Below, piece by piece: positions 51,419-61,787 of a DNA stretch of 64,000 bases (positions are counted from its first letter, which is position 1; the number at the start of each line of letters is the position of its first letter). A program made the position numbers and the translations under genes. The stretch spans positions 1-64,000 of the forward strand of contig SVIB01000003.1 of assembly GCA_015055505.1 (NCBI GenBank). Reading direction: 5' to 3'. Source of the stretch: Clostridiales bacterium. GTDB taxonomy: Bacteria > Bacillota > Clostridia > Christensenellales > Borkfalkiaceae. Below the pieces are notes generated by a model that was not told the origin of the DNA, made no database searches, and saw only the letters and a program-made list of their open reading frames with translations.

Positions 51419-52345
51419 ATGAAAAAAGATAGTAGTTTTAACATAAAAAAAGAAATAAAAGATATTTTTTTGACGTTTATTGCGGCTTTGATTTCTGTTG
51501 TTGCATTGCACACGTTTGTAGTACCGGCAAAATTTTCACCAAGCGGAATAGACGGTCTTGGTACTATTTTACAAGAAATAACAGGCTTAAATTTGGGTTG
51601 GTTTAAAATAATGATAAACATCCCCCTTATGATATTAGCTTGGATATTTTTAAATAAAAAGTACGTCCTATACGTTACGGTATTTACTGCTTTGGATTCT
51701 GTTGGTGTAATTATATTAGAAAATTTGCAGTTTTTTGTGTTTATTCCGACAGAATTGGCTTCAGCCGAGGCGGTAGGATATAGATTAATATCTGCTATTT
51801 TTTCGGGAGTTTTACTAGGTATTTGCGTAGGAATTATGTTAAAAATTGGTTATTCGTCGGGAGGGGTAGATATTATTGCTTGTCTAGTTCACAAATGGAA
51901 ACCATATTTTAACGTTGAAAGAATTATAAGTATTTGCGCTTATACGATAGTTGCAATTTCTTATTTCGTTTACTGGGATTTAACTAGTATTTTGTTATCC
52001 GTCATTCAAATTTTTATATCTGAATGGACGATAGCGGGGCTCTTACGGCGCGATAGATATGCGGTAGAAGTAAAAGTTGTCACTAAAGAACCGGAAAAGA
52101 TTAAAGAAGAAATTTTATATAAGCATAAGCATAGCGCAACTATTATAAAAGGTAGTGGCATGTATTCCGGTGAGGAGTATTATATCGTTTTATCAGTAAT
52201 GACTAGTCGTGATATTCCAGAATTTATGAACACAATGAAAAAGCATCCGGAAACGTTCGTTTATTTTTCAGATGGGGTTAGAGTTCAGGGGGAATTCCAT
52301 TTTTCGGAAGAAAAAGAAGGTGGCAGGGTTGATGCTTACCAGTAA
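51419..52345 (+). CDS. YitT family membrane protein
   Basis: 308 residues with about five to six N-terminal membrane segments (AALISVVALHTFVVPAKFSPSGIDGLGTIL, then IGYSSGGVDIIA) and a C-terminal cytoplasmic DUF2179 domain (KEEILYKHKHSATIIKGSGMYSGEEYYIVLSV). Matches the YitT/DUF161 family of unknown function. It starts 20 nt after the PHP gene with AGAAAGAA as a weak ribosome site. Confidence 0.88.
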   Translation: MKKDSSFNIKKEIKDIFLTFIAALISVVALHTFVVPAKFSPSGIDGLGTILQEITGLNLGWFKIMINIPLMILAWIFLNKKYVLYVTVFTALDSVGVIILENLQFFVFIPTELASAEAVGYRLISAIFSGVLLGICVGIMLKIGYSSGGVDIIACLVHKWKPYFNVERIISICAYTIVAISYFVYWDLTSILLSVIQIFISEWTIAGLLRRDRYAVEVKVVTKEPEKIKEEILYKHKHSATIIKGSGMYSGEEYYIVLSVMTSRDIPEFMNTMKKHPETFVYFSDGVRVQGEFHFSEEKEGGRVDAYQ

Positions 52346-52422
52346 TAAAGAGATTTGTTATGGGTAAAAATTAAATGATTTTATTAAGATTAAAACCGTA
52401 AATTGTTTATAGGAGAAGTAAG

Positions 52423-54588
52423 ATGAGAAAAGGAAGAATAACTATTCCAACTGATGAAAATTACGTTGAAGGAACTAAAAAAATAGCTGAACTTTGGGGC
52501 GCGGACGCAGTAAGAGATTGCGACGGAGTAAAACTTCCCAAAAATCCAAAAGAGATAGCGGATAAAGTTTACAACGTTTATTTCGTAGACCGCGGTAATC
52601 ACGAGTGGGCAAAAAACAACCCCGACGAGTGGCAACACATGTTTATTATGACTCCGTTTATAACGGCAACGGAAGAAGTTTTAACTGTTCATTTAATGGA
52701 TACTTTCTATGCTGAACAAGTAAAGCCGGACTTTTCTACTGAAGCCGTAAAGCATATTGAGGTTGTGGATAGAACTACGGGGAAAATACACGATAATTGG
52801 CTTATAGACCAAGATAATGGCAATATTATTATAAAAAACACCACGCCTTTCCATCAATATACGATTGCGTTTTTGGGTATTTCGTTGTGGCATCCCGTTC
52901 ACATGTATAACTACATAACCAACAACTGGGACGAGCCACACCATATAATGTACGACCCGTATTATCCAAAGACGAAGAAGTTTATTCGTGACAACTTACA
53001 GCGTTGGTGCGACGAAAACCCAGAGAGCAACGTAGTTCGTTTTACGACCTTTCTTTATATGTTCTCGCTCGTTTTCAATCAACATGGTAAAGAGAGAAAC
53101 GTAGATTGGTTTGGCTACAATATGGCGGTAAGCCCACGTATGCTCGACGACTTTGAAAAGCAGTACGGCTATAAAATGAGAGCAGAATATTTAGTTGATG
53201 CTGGGTATTATAACCAAACTCACCGTATTCCCACTAAAGAATACAAAGACTGGATGGCTTTCGTTGAAAACTTCGTTATTGAAACGGTTAAAGATTTAGT
53301 AAAAATCACTCACGAAAACGACAAAGAAGCGATGATGTTTTTGGGCGACTGTTGGATAGGCGCGGAAATCTTTGGCGAAAGATATAAAGAGTTGGGCTTG
53401 GATGCGTTAGTTGGTAGTGTTGGCGGTGGCGTAACCGTTAGAATGCTTTCCGACGTTGAAGGGGTTAGATATAAAGAAGGTAGATTTTTACCTTATTTCT
53501 TCCCCGATACCTTCTTTGAAGGAAATGAAGACAACGCCGTAAAAGAACTCAATAACAACTGGATAACTGCAAGAAGGGCAATGATGAGAAATCCGCTTGA
53601 TAGAATTGGTTTCGGCGGATATTTGGAACTCGCTGCAAAATTCCCCAAATTTATTCAAAGAGCGGCTGAAATTTGCGACGAATTTAGATATATTTACGAT
53701 ACCGTAAAAACTCAAACGCCTAAGAATTTTGCAAAAGTTGCAGTATTAAACGCGTGGGGCAAAAAGCGCAGTTGGATGTGCAATATGACGGCTCACGAAC
53801 TTTGGTATCAACAAAGTTACTCATATCAAGGCATTTACGAAGCGTTATCGGGAATGCCCGTGGACGTTTCATTTATCAATTTTGAAGACGTAAAAGCAGG
53901 TAGACTTGACGAGTTTGACGTAGTTATAAACGCAGGAGATGCCGGAACTGCTTGGAGTGGCGGTGAAAACTGGCTTGACGAAAAGGTTGTAACTGCAGTT
54001 AGAAAATTCGTGTATAACGGCGGTGGATTTATTGGCGTAGGCGAGCCTACCGCTATTCAAAATAACGGTAAATTCTTCCAACTTTCGGACGTTTTAGGAG
54101 TTGATAAAGAGTGTGGAATTTCCCTTGGCGAAGATAAATATAATATCGAAAAACACGACGAGCATTTCATTTTAGACGGAATTAATACCCCCGTTGACTA
54201 CGGCGAAGATAAGAAGAATATTTTCGCATTAGACGGAACAAACGTAGTTGATATAGTTTTCTCGGATAGATTTACGAGAAAGGTAAACGTAGGCGAAGTA
54301 AAAATGGCTACCAATAATTACGGCAAGGGCAGAAGTTTTTATATAACGGGTATTCCTTATTCGGCTGAAAACGCAAAACTTTTATATAGAGCGATACTTT
54401 GGACGGCAGGTAAGGAAGATATGGACAAGAAGTCCTATTGTACAAATCCTTTGACGGAAGCCCATTTCTACGGCGATAGATACGCTATAACAAATAACAC
54501 GAGCGAAAAGCAAACGACTGTTTTCTACGATATTACGGGTAAGGCAAGCGAAATTACGTTAAAACCGTATGAAATTAAATGGTTATAA
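52423..54588 (+). CDS. GH112 phosphorylase (galacto-N-biose / lacto-N-biose or galactosyl-rhamnose type)
   Basis: 721 residues, the usual GH112 length. It is closely similar to the recalled Bifidobacterium enzyme along its length: RITIPTDENYVEGTKKIAELWGAD, EVVDRTTGKI, GYNMAVSPRMLDDFEKQYGY, DKEAMMFLGDCWIG, EGRFLPYFFPDTFFEGN and FGGYLELAAKFPKF. GH112 enzymes cleave beta-galactosyl disaccharides with phosphate to give galactose 1-phosphate and N-acetylhexosamine or L-rhamnose. Mucin (lacto-N-biose) or pectin (galactosyl-rhamnose) use cannot be separated from sequence by eye. The GH28 context favours the latter, the GH29 gene nearby the former. Ribosome site AGGAGAAG. Confidence 0.92.
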   Translation: MRKGRITIPTDENYVEGTKKIAELWGADAVRDCDGVKLPKNPKEIADKVYNVYFVDRGNHEWAKNNPDEWQHMFIMTPFITATEEVLTVHLMDTFYAEQVKPDFSTEAVKHIEVVDRTTGKIHDNWLIDQDNGNIIIKNTTPFHQYTIAFLGISLWHPVHMYNYITNNWDEPHHIMYDPYYPKTKKFIRDNLQRWCDENPESNVVRFTTFLYMFSLVFNQHGKERNVDWFGYNMAVSPRMLDDFEKQYGYKMRAEYLVDAGYYNQTHRIPTKEYKDWMAFVENFVIETVKDLVKITHENDKEAMMFLGDCWIGAEIFGERYKELGLDALVGSVGGGVTVRMLSDVEGVRYKEGRFLPYFFPDTFFEGNEDNAVKELNNNWITARRAMMRNPLDRIGFGGYLELAAKFPKFIQRAAEICDEFRYIYDTVKTQTPKNFAKVAVLNAWGKKRSWMCNMTAHELWYQQSYSYQGIYEALSGMPVDVSFINFEDVKAGRLDEFDVVINAGDAGTAWSGGENWLDEKVVTAVRKFVYNGGGFIGVGEPTAIQNNGKFFQLSDVLGVDKECGISLGEDKYNIEKHDEHFILDGINTPVDYGEDKKNIFALDGTNVVDIVFSDRFTRKVNVGEVKMATNNYGKGRSFYITGIPYSAENAKLLYRAILWTAGKEDMDKKSYCTNPLTEAHFYGDRYAITNNTSEKQTTVFYDITGKASEITLKPYEIKWL

Positions 54589-54620
54589 ACTAAAAATTTA
54601 GAATTGATTTGTGAGGCTAT

Positions 54621-56051
54621 ATGTATATAAGTACGAGAAGTAATGAAAGATTAACGGTAAGTAAGGCTATTTTAAAAGGTCTCGCAAGTGACGGGGGATT
54701 GTTTATTCCTGAAGTTTTTCCTACCATAGAGTTCGATACTACGTGGACTAAAAAAACCTATCAAGAAATAGCAATTGATATATTTAAACTTTTTTTAGAC
54801 GATTATACGGATGAAGAAATTGCATATTGCGTAAATAGCGCGTATGATCAAGTTAATTTTGAAGAGGGTATGGTCGGGTTTAAAACTTTTGATAAATTAA
54901 GTTTTTTGGAATTGTATAAAGGCCCTACGCTTGCTTTTAAAGATATGGCGCTTACTATACTTCCCTTTTTAATTGAAGTTGCCAAAAAGAAGAATAACGT
55001 GACGGATAAGTCGCTTATTTTAGTTGCAACGTCTGGGGATACTGGTGGTGCAGCATTATCTAGTTTTATGAAAAGCGGAACGTTTGATACCGTCGTATTA
55101 TATCCGTATAAAGGGGTGTCTGAAATACAAGAAAAGCAGATACTATATTATACCGACGAAAGAACGAAAGCGTTTGCGATAGAAGGAAATTTTGACGATT
55201 GTCAAAACTTCGTAAAAGGCATATTTAAGGTTTACCCTAAAGATAGCGGGGTGCTAATTTCTTCTGCAAACTCAATCAATATAGGTAGGTTAGTACCGCA
55301 AATTATATACTACGTATACGCTTATTTTAGGGGTGTTGAATCGGGTTGGATTAAGTTTGGGGAAAGTTTTGATATTTGCGTTCCTACGGGTAATTTTGGG
55401 GATATTTTTGCAGGTTATATTGCTAAGCAAATAGGTATTCCTATAAATAAACTTATTTGCGCGTCTAACGTAAATAACGTTTTGACTGACTTTTTCACAA
55501 CGGGTGTTTACGATAAAAATAGGCAGTTTAAAAAGTCTAATTCACCGGCAATGGATATATTAGTTTCATCAAATCTTGAAAGACTCGTGTATTTGGCGAC
55601 TGGAAGAAACGGACATAGAGTAAAATCTCTTATGCAAGATTTAAACGAAAAAGGCGTTTATTCTTTAAACGAAGAAGAAAGATCCTTTATGGAAGAGTTT
55701 ATAGGATTTTATGCGGATGAAAACCAAACGTTAAAATCTATAAAAACGGCGTTTGATGAGAATAATTATTTGATTGACCCGCATACAGCAGTTGCGTTTT
55801 ACTGTTATAAAAATCTGAAAATGGATAGTAAAACACTTATTGTTTCAACGGCAAGTCCGTATAAATTTCCAAGTACTATTGCTATAGCATTAGGTTTAGA
55901 TGATAACAAGTCGGAATTTGAGATTATAAAAGATATTGCATTGCATACGGGAACGAGTATTCCTAAAGGAATAGCAAAATTACAAGAGTCGGAAAAAACG
56001 ACGAGTTTAAAGACAACGAAGGAAATTGAGGACATTGTTTATTACAAATAG
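54621..56051 (+). CDS. thrC: threonine synthase
   Basis: 476 residues, the long bacterial/fungal-type enzyme. N-terminal MYISTRSNERLTVSKAILKGLASDGGLFIPE, PLP-lysine region YKGPTLAFKDMAL and phosphate loop ATSGDTGGAALS are present. It converts O-phosphohomoserine to threonine in the cytoplasm. It begins 32 nt after the GH112 gene (GTGAGG in front); the functional connection is unclear. Confidence 0.95.
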   Translation: MYISTRSNERLTVSKAILKGLASDGGLFIPEVFPTIEFDTTWTKKTYQEIAIDIFKLFLDDYTDEEIAYCVNSAYDQVNFEEGMVGFKTFDKLSFLELYKGPTLAFKDMALTILPFLIEVAKKKNNVTDKSLILVATSGDTGGAALSSFMKSGTFDTVVLYPYKGVSEIQEKQILYYTDERTKAFAIEGNFDDCQNFVKGIFKVYPKDSGVLISSANSINIGRLVPQIIYYVYAYFRGVESGWIKFGESFDICVPTGNFGDIFAGYIAKQIGIPINKLICASNVNNVLTDFFTTGVYDKNRQFKKSNSPAMDILVSSNLERLVYLATGRNGHRVKSLMQDLNEKGVYSLNEEERSFMEEFIGFYADENQTLKSIKTAFDENNYLIDPHTAVAFYCYKNLKMDSKTLIVSTASPYKFPSTIAIALGLDDNKSEFEIIKDIALHTGTSIPKGIAKLQESEKTTSLKTTKEIEDIVYYK

Positions 56052-56338
56052 AATGAAACAACTATAACGAAAGATAAATCATTATATAAACAAAAGACGC
56101 AAAACTTTAGATTTATACGATTTATCTTTTGAAACACAACAGTAACACTTAATAAAAAACAAAAACGTAGGGATAAGATAGGCTTTAAAAAGTAAATACT
56201 TTAAGGAAAGATTGTGTAATCGGAAAAGGTTATGCGGTCTTTTTTTATTTACAAAAAAATTTTTCAATTATTTTTTCAAACTGGTCAGTAGGTTAGCAGT
56301 TTGAGTTGTAAACTACGGGTACAACGTTGAGGTGAGTA

Positions 56339-56593
56339 ATGATAGATACGGCAAAACGTAGAATCGAAATAATTAAATATCTATGTAAATGCCGTACTTC
56401 AACGGTTGAACAGTTGGCGTTTGAGTTTAAGGTTTCCACAAGGACCACGCGTAGAGATTTGCTACTGCTTAGTTTAAAACATCCCGTTGAAATAAAACAG
56501 GGTAATGGCGGTGGGGTTTGCGTAATGGAAGGCTATCGGCTTGGAATGGTATATTTAAAAGAAACACAAGTGGATGTTTTAAAAAAAAATTAA
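56339..56593 (+). CDS. small HTH protein (YafY/DeoR-like winged helix)
   Basis: 84 residues. RRIEIIKYLCKCRTSTVEQLAFEFKVSTRTTRRDLLLL is an HTH_11/DeoR-type motif with a recognition helix at STRTTRRDL, followed by a short beta wing (VEIKQGNGGGVCVM). Short stand-alone versions occur in Clostridia, but relatives with a C-terminal WYL domain also exist. The frame ends in a run of Lys/Asn right where the AT-rich flank of the repeat region begins, so truncation is possible. GAGGTGAG precedes the start. Confidence 0.7.
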   Translation: MIDTAKRRIEIIKYLCKCRTSTVEQLAFEFKVSTRTTRRDLLLLSLKHPVEIKQGNGGGVCVMEGYRLGMVYLKETQVDVLKKN

Positions 56594-56670
56594 AAAATTT
56601 TAAAATTTTATAGAAAAAACAAAAATTTATAAATATTTTTTTGTTCTTAATGATACATTTTGCACAAAAA

Positions 56671-56879
56671 GTGGTTGGGAAAAGTATTCGAGTGTTTACG
56701 GAATACAAAACAAAAGCCCCAACCTTTTGGTTGAGGCTTTTGTTTGGTGCACCCGCCGAGATTTTGCCGAGTATCTTAAGCGAATATAAAAGGGTTACTA
56801 AAGACGGCAATAATGCCATTCGCTAACGCTCATTCATTGCGAACTCTTTTCCCATAAGCAATTCAATAAACAATTAGTG
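56671..56879. repeat. tandem 210-bp repeat, unit A (tRNA-Arg 3'-end copy)
   Basis: 209 bp, nearly identical to unit B. Contains the tRNA-Arg terminator hairpin and GGTGCACCCGCCGAGA, the inverse of the last 13 nt of tRNA-Arg plus CCA, then unrelated sequence. Differences from B include a deleted A in GTATCTTAAG. Confidence 0.85.
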
Positions 56880-57089
56880 GTGGCGGGGAAAAGTGTTCGA
56901 GTGTTTACGGGATGCAAAACAAAAGCCCCAACCTTTTGGTTGAGGCTTTTGTTTGGTGCACCCGCCGAGATTTTGCCGAGTATACTTAAGCGGATATAAA
57001 AGGGTTACTAAAAACGGCAATAATGCCATTCGCTAACGCTCATTCATTGCGAACTCTTTTCCCATAAGCAATTCAATAAACAATTAGTA
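56880..57089. repeat. tandem 210-bp repeat, unit B (tRNA-Arg 3'-end copy)
   Basis: 210 bp; as unit A. Both units diverge from the real tRNA gene right after CCGCCGAGA, the point expected for a recombination cross-over within the tRNA T-arm. Confidence 0.85.
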
Positions 57090-57180
57090 GTGGCAGGGAA
57101 AAGTGTTCGAGTGTTTACGGGATACAAAACAAAAGCCCCAACCTTTTGGTTGAGGCTTTTGTTTGGTGCACCCGCCGAGA
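57090..57180. repeat. tandem repeat, partial unit C running into the intact tRNA-Arg
   Basis: 91 bp matching units A and B up to the tRNA 3' part; then the complete tRNA gene continues. It is therefore the parental end of the array. Confidence 0.85.
57131..57160 (-). terminator. tRNA-Arg terminator
   Basis: AAAAGCC(T)CAACC/GGTTGGGGCTTTT hairpin with T-run on the minus strand, just after the tRNA; copied in units A and B. Confidence 0.85.
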
Positions 57181-57239
57181 CTCGAACTCGGAACAGCGCC
57201 GTCGGAGGGCGCCGTTTTATCCAATTAGACTACGGGTGC
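57164..57239 (-). tRNA. tRNA-Arg (CCG)
   Basis: On minus: acceptor GCACCCG/CGGGTGC, anticodon stem GCGCC/GGCGC with loop CTCCGAC (anticodon CCG), discriminator A, CCA encoded (57166-57164). The 3' end is repeated in units A and B. Confidence 0.94.
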
Positions 57240-57240
57240 T

Positions 57241-57256
57241 TAAGTCGATTTTATAG
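57241..57256 (+). repeat. dispersed repeat, partial copy
   Basis: TAAGTCGATTTTATAG contains the TAAGTCGATT core, just upstream of the tRNA-Arg gene; degenerate. Confidence 0.45.
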
Positions 57257-57268
57257 CCAAAAGTAGGG

Positions 57269-57284
57269 CTATAAGTCGATTAAT
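57269..57284 (+). repeat. dispersed stop-codon-proximal repeat, copy 12
   Basis: CTATAAGTCGATTAAT; contains the stop codon of the DUF1292 gene (minus strand). Confidence 0.85.
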
Positions 57285-57573
57285 CTTCAGTTTCTTCTAA
57301 AAGTTGATTATATATCGCAAAAACGCCCTCAATAACGTCTTCGTCTAAAACGATATTAAATTGGTCGTTTTCGTCGTCTACTGCAACAACTTCAAATACG
57401 AGAGCCTCGTCGTCTTGCATTCCTTCTACGGGAGTTACAGGCGCTAAAATTTTATAGAATTTATCTTCGTAATTTATGCTTGCTACGTCTTCAAATTCAA
57501 TTTCTTCGCCATCCGCAGATTTAAGAATTATTACTTCGTCAACCTCTTCTTCAAAAACTTCTTTATTGGACAT
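57280..57573 (-). CDS. DUF1292 protein (YrzB-like)
   Basis: 97 residues, strongly acidic. VIILKSADGEEIEFEDVASINYEDKFYKIL followed by EALVFEVVAVDDEND is the DUF1292 pattern, a small beta-rich cytoplasmic protein of unknown function in Firmicutes. A GGAGAGA site and a consensus promoter precede it. Its TAA stop lies inside repeat copy 12. Confidence 0.9.
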   Translation of the reverse strand: MSNKEVFEEEVDEVIILKSADGEEIEFEDVASINYEDKFYKILAPVTPVEGMQDDEALVFEVVAVDDENDQFNIVLDEDVIEGVFAIYNQLLEETED

Positions 57574-57615
57574 TATTAATCTCTCCTTGATAAAAATTTA
57601 AATTGATTTAATATA

Positions 57616-58799
<1,184 letters not shown>

Positions 58800-58810
58800 T
58801 AAATATTGGG

Positions 58811-58825
58811 CTATAAGTCGATTAT
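58811..58825 (+). repeat. dispersed stop-codon-proximal repeat, copy 13
   Basis: CTATAAGTCGATTAT, exact consensus, 11 nt after the mnmA stop. Confidence 0.85.
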
Positions 58826-58833
58826 TAACAAAA

Positions 58834-58870
58834 ACGGCTATGCGAAAATTTCGCATAGCCGTATGTGTTT
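58834..58870. terminator. hairpin terminator between mnmA and the converging membrane protein gene
   Basis: CGGCTATGCGA pairs with TCGCATAGCCG, with ATGTGTTTTT on the plus side. Confidence 0.8.
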
Positions 58871-58880
58871 TTAAAACAGT

Positions 58881-59663
58881 TTAATATTTCTTTTTCTTGT
58901 TTGCGATTTTGTAAAACAAATAGGAAATTCCAATTGCTATTTCGGTGTACACCAAGATATACATAAATACGAAGAATGGATAAGGGAAGGCATCTTTCAC
59001 GTGAGATAAAAGCGGTACGTCTAAGTCCATTGAATTGCCTATAAAGTACATATTTACCGATTGTCCCGTAAGGTCGGGAATTACTAAGTTGAAAACTTCG
59101 GCGATTATTAAAAGGACGAGAAATACCCCCATTCCGCCCAAAAACTGAGGGATTGAAAAGTTTTTTGCATAAGTTTTTAATGCGCATGCGCCGACTACAA
59201 TCATAAGCGAGTGATGTAGCATTGACTGAATGCAAACTCCCATATAATGCGAATACACAGAAGAAGGGAAAGCCATAACCGTAATACCTGCAAAAAGGCA
59301 GTAAGTTGAGTGGTAAGCGCCGAGCCAATCGTAAAGTTTACCCTTCTTTAAAATTAACGCGATAAGATAAGTGTATATTGGCGTGGAGCAAAACTGTAAC
59401 GGGAAATAATACCATTGATAAGCGAATTCTCCCGTCAAAAAGGAGTAAACGAACTGTTTGTATATTTCTCCAATCCACATAACAATAGTCGAAACTAAGT
59501 AAAGCGGTCTTAAAAGTTTTTCGTCATAAAATTTTAATACGAAAAAGACACCTAAAAGGGTTATAAAAATCCATGATAAATGGATATAGTCAAACGGCTT
59601 TGGGGCGTAATTTGAATAAAATGATAATTTATAAACGAAATCTTTCATTTGTTCGACTGTCAT
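58881..59663 (-). CDS. YwaF/TMEM164-like integral membrane protein
   Basis: 260 residues from the internal ATG at 59663, preceded by AGCAGGTGA; the longer track start is less likely. Six to seven hydrophobic segments. WYYFPLQFCSTPIYTYLIA (a QFC motif within a membrane segment) and the MLHHSLMIVVGA segment fit the TIGR02206/YwaF family, related to TMEM164. The function in bacteria is unknown. It stands alone and converges on mnmA. Confidence 0.78.
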   Translation of the reverse strand: MTVEQMKDFVYKLSFYSNYAPKPFDYIHLSWIFITLLGVFFVLKFYDEKLLRPLYLVSTIVMWIGEIYKQFVYSFLTGEFAYQWYYFPLQFCSTPIYTYLIALILKKGKLYDWLGAYHSTYCLFAGITVMAFPSSVYSHYMGVCIQSMLHHSLMIVVGACALKTYAKNFSIPQFLGGMGVFLVLLIIAEVFNLVIPDLTGQSVNMYFIGNSMDLDVPLLSHVKDAFPYPFFVFMYILVYTEIAIGISYLFYKIANKKKKY

Positions 59664-59794
59664 CTCGTCACCTGCTTTTGTCGTTAGCAAAGAATACTAC
59701 ACGTATATATTATTATAAAAAGTTAAAAAAGTCAACGCAATATCTCCTAATTGTTATTTTAAGTAGATTATAATCCCTAAATTTATAAATTTAA

Positions 59795-59823
59795 TTGTAA
59801 AATTTTCAAATTAATGGTAAAAT
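59795..59823 (+). promoter_or_regulatory. promoter for the PHP-fucosidase operon
   Basis: TTGTAA (59795-59800), 17-nt spacer, TAAAAT with extended TGG (59816-59823). Confidence 0.7.
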
Positions 59824-59885
59824 ATACAAAAAGAACGCATTTTAAAAGGTTTTAATTAACTAAACTGTGTTATAGCGGAGTTAAT

Positions 59886-60566
59886 ATGGTTTTTGATTTG
59901 CATGCGCATACCGAATTTTCACGTTGCGGAAGAGATAAGCCTGAAAGTCTTGTCAAAAAAATGATAGAAGAAGGCGTCGACGTGTTTGGGATTAGCGACC
60001 ATAATTACGGCATTGCCGGAAGATGGGGAGAATACTTCGACGAAGTCACCAAGTTAAAGCAAAAGTACGCCGATAAAATTAAAATTTTGCGAGGAGTCGA
60101 GATTTGTACTCTTCCTCAATACGCCTTAAATGAAGATGAAGACGTAAGTTGTTTTGATTACTGTATCGTTGAAAATTTAGACAGCCCAGAAAGTGTAATA
60201 GGCGGAGATATCGTAAAATTCTCGAAAAGGTTAAATACCGTAACGGGGATTGCTCACACCGATTTGTTTTCGTTTGCAAAAACGAGGAAAGAGGGAGTTT
60301 ACGAATATCTTAAAAGTCTTGCTGACGTCGGTATTTTTTGGGAACTTAACGTAAATTACGATAGTATTCACGGGTATAGAGAACACGCTTACGTAAAGAG
60401 GTTTTTCGGTAGCGAAGAGGAGCAAGAAACCGTCAAAAAGACAGGGCTTAAACTTAGCGTTGGCTTTGACGGACACCGTATGGAAGACTACGACGTAAGC
60501 AGGGTTGTTAAAGCGTGTGAATTTTTAAGGCAAAAGAAAATAAGAACTGTTTTGGAGGATATATAA
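59886..60566 (+). CDS. PHP-domain protein, histidinol-phosphatase-like
   Basis: 226 residues. FDLHAHTEFSRCGRD holds the HxH metal ligands, followed by FGISDHNYG and RGVEICT; the late GFDGHRMED takes the place of the usual DAH motif (DGH). It probably hydrolyses a small phosphate ester. It is stop-start adjacent to the fucosidase gene (TAA-ATG), so its substrate may be a sugar phosphate from fucose use; this is inference. GCGGAG precedes the start. Confidence 0.8.
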   Translation: MVFDLHAHTEFSRCGRDKPESLVKKMIEEGVDVFGISDHNYGIAGRWGEYFDEVTKLKQKYADKIKILRGVEICTLPQYALNEDEDVSCFDYCIVENLDSPESVIGGDIVKFSKRLNTVTGIAHTDLFSFAKTRKEGVYEYLKSLADVGIFWELNVNYDSIHGYREHAYVKRFFGSEEEQETVKKTGLKLSVGFDGHRMEDYDVSRVVKACEFLRQKKIRTVLEDI

Positions 60567-61760
60567 ATGAATTACATAACTGAATTTGAGAAAAAAGGCT
60601 TTGGACTTTTCGTGCATTTTGGCTTATACAGCATTTTAGGAAAAGGCGAGTGGGCTAAAAACGTTTATGGTATTCCCGACGAGGAATACGAGCCTTTAAC
60701 CCAAAAATTTAAGGTGAAGAAAAATTGGGCTAAAGACCTTGTTAAAACGGCAAAAAAAGCGGGATGTAAGTATATAACTTTAACAACTCGCCATCACGAC
60801 GGCTTTTCGCTTTACGATACGTGCGGACTAAACAGCTATGACGCGCCCCACGTACTTGGCGGACGCGATTTAATAAGGGAGTTCGTTGACGCTTGTAACG
60901 ACGGCGGTATTTTACCTATGTTTTACCATACTCTATTAGACTGGCGTTGCCCCGAATACAAAAACGATTTTAAAGCGTATATTGATTACCTTATAAAGAG
61001 CATTGAAATTTTATGTACCGAATACGGCAAAATCGGCGGTTTTTGGTTTGACGGAGCGTGGGATAAGCCCGACGGCGACTGGCAAGAGGATAGGCTTTAC
61101 GGTACAATAAGAAAATATCAGCCCGAGGCAATGATTATAAACAATACGGGACTTTCTGCGCTTGGAAAGGTTGGACACCCCGAAATAGACAGCGTAACCT
61201 TTGAAAGGGGTAAGCCGTCGTTCGTTGACAATTCGGATAGGCATAGAGCAGGCGAAATGTGTCAAGTTTTGAACGACCATTGGGGTTACGCAAAAGACGA
61301 TTACAACTATAAACCCGTAAGAGAAATTATTGAAAATCTCGTTGAGTGTAGGTATTACGACTGTAATTTTCTTTTAAACGTTGGACCTACCGCCGACGGC
61401 AGTATAAGAAATATTGATAAGTGCTATTTAGAGTTTATCGGTCAGTGGATAAAACAAAATAAAAACTTTATCTATACCGCTCACTCTTCAAAAATAACCT
61501 CAAACGACGCGTACGTTTTAGAGGGAGAAAACGGTAAGTATTACGCTGTTATAAAAGACGTAAATATGACGGCGGATATAAACGTTCAAAGAGATGGAAA
61601 CGCAAGAACGGTTACGCTTAATACGGATAGAAAGATTAAAAGCGTAAAGTGGCTTGATAATGGACAAAAGGGCGTTTTCAAGGGAAATACTTTCGAAGTT
61701 GCTTGCTTTAATTATGGAACGAGTCACGCGCTCCGCGTTGCTGAAATTGTTCTTAAGTAG
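60567..61760 (+). CDS. alpha-L-fucosidase (GH29)
   Basis: 397 residues. FGLFVHFGLYSILGKGEW at the start, ITLTTRHHDGFSLYDT in the middle and GGFWFDGAWD with the nucleophile Asp are GH29 hallmarks. INNTGL and FLLNVGPTADGSI follow, then a short C-terminal beta domain. No signal peptide, so it works on imported fucosylated oligosaccharides. The GH29 fold is clear; linkage preference is not. GGAGG lies within the end of the PHP gene. Confidence 0.93.
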   Translation: MNYITEFEKKGFGLFVHFGLYSILGKGEWAKNVYGIPDEEYEPLTQKFKVKKNWAKDLVKTAKKAGCKYITLTTRHHDGFSLYDTCGLNSYDAPHVLGGRDLIREFVDACNDGGILPMFYHTLLDWRCPEYKNDFKAYIDYLIKSIEILCTEYGKIGGFWFDGAWDKPDGDWQEDRLYGTIRKYQPEAMIINNTGLSALGKVGHPEIDSVTFERGKPSFVDNSDRHRAGEMCQVLNDHWGYAKDDYNYKPVREIIENLVECRYYDCNFLLNVGPTADGSIRNIDKCYLEFIGQWIKQNKNFIYTAHSSKITSNDAYVLEGENGKYYAVIKDVNMTADINVQRDGNARTVTLNTDRKIKSVKWLDNGQKGVFKGNTFEVACFNYGTSHALRVAEIVLK

Positions 61761-61762
61761 GG

Positions 61763-61778
61763 CTATAAGTCGATTAAT
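61763..61778 (+). repeat. dispersed stop-codon-proximal repeat, copy 14
   Basis: CTATAAGTCGATTAAT, 2 nt after the fucosidase stop and immediately before the next gene's leader. Confidence 0.85.
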
Positions 61779-61787
61779 GGGAAAATT

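Noticed and set aside
56469-56819. Minus-strand ORF of 116 residues across the HTH gene and repeat unit A
   Set aside because: Low-complexity Phe/Leu/Lys stretches and overlap with the tRNA-derived repeat; not a gene.
56671-57180. Repeat array as CRISPR
   Set aside because: Units are 210 bp long, tandem without spacers and contain a tRNA 3' end; no cas genes. No CRISPR array was seen elsewhere in the window.
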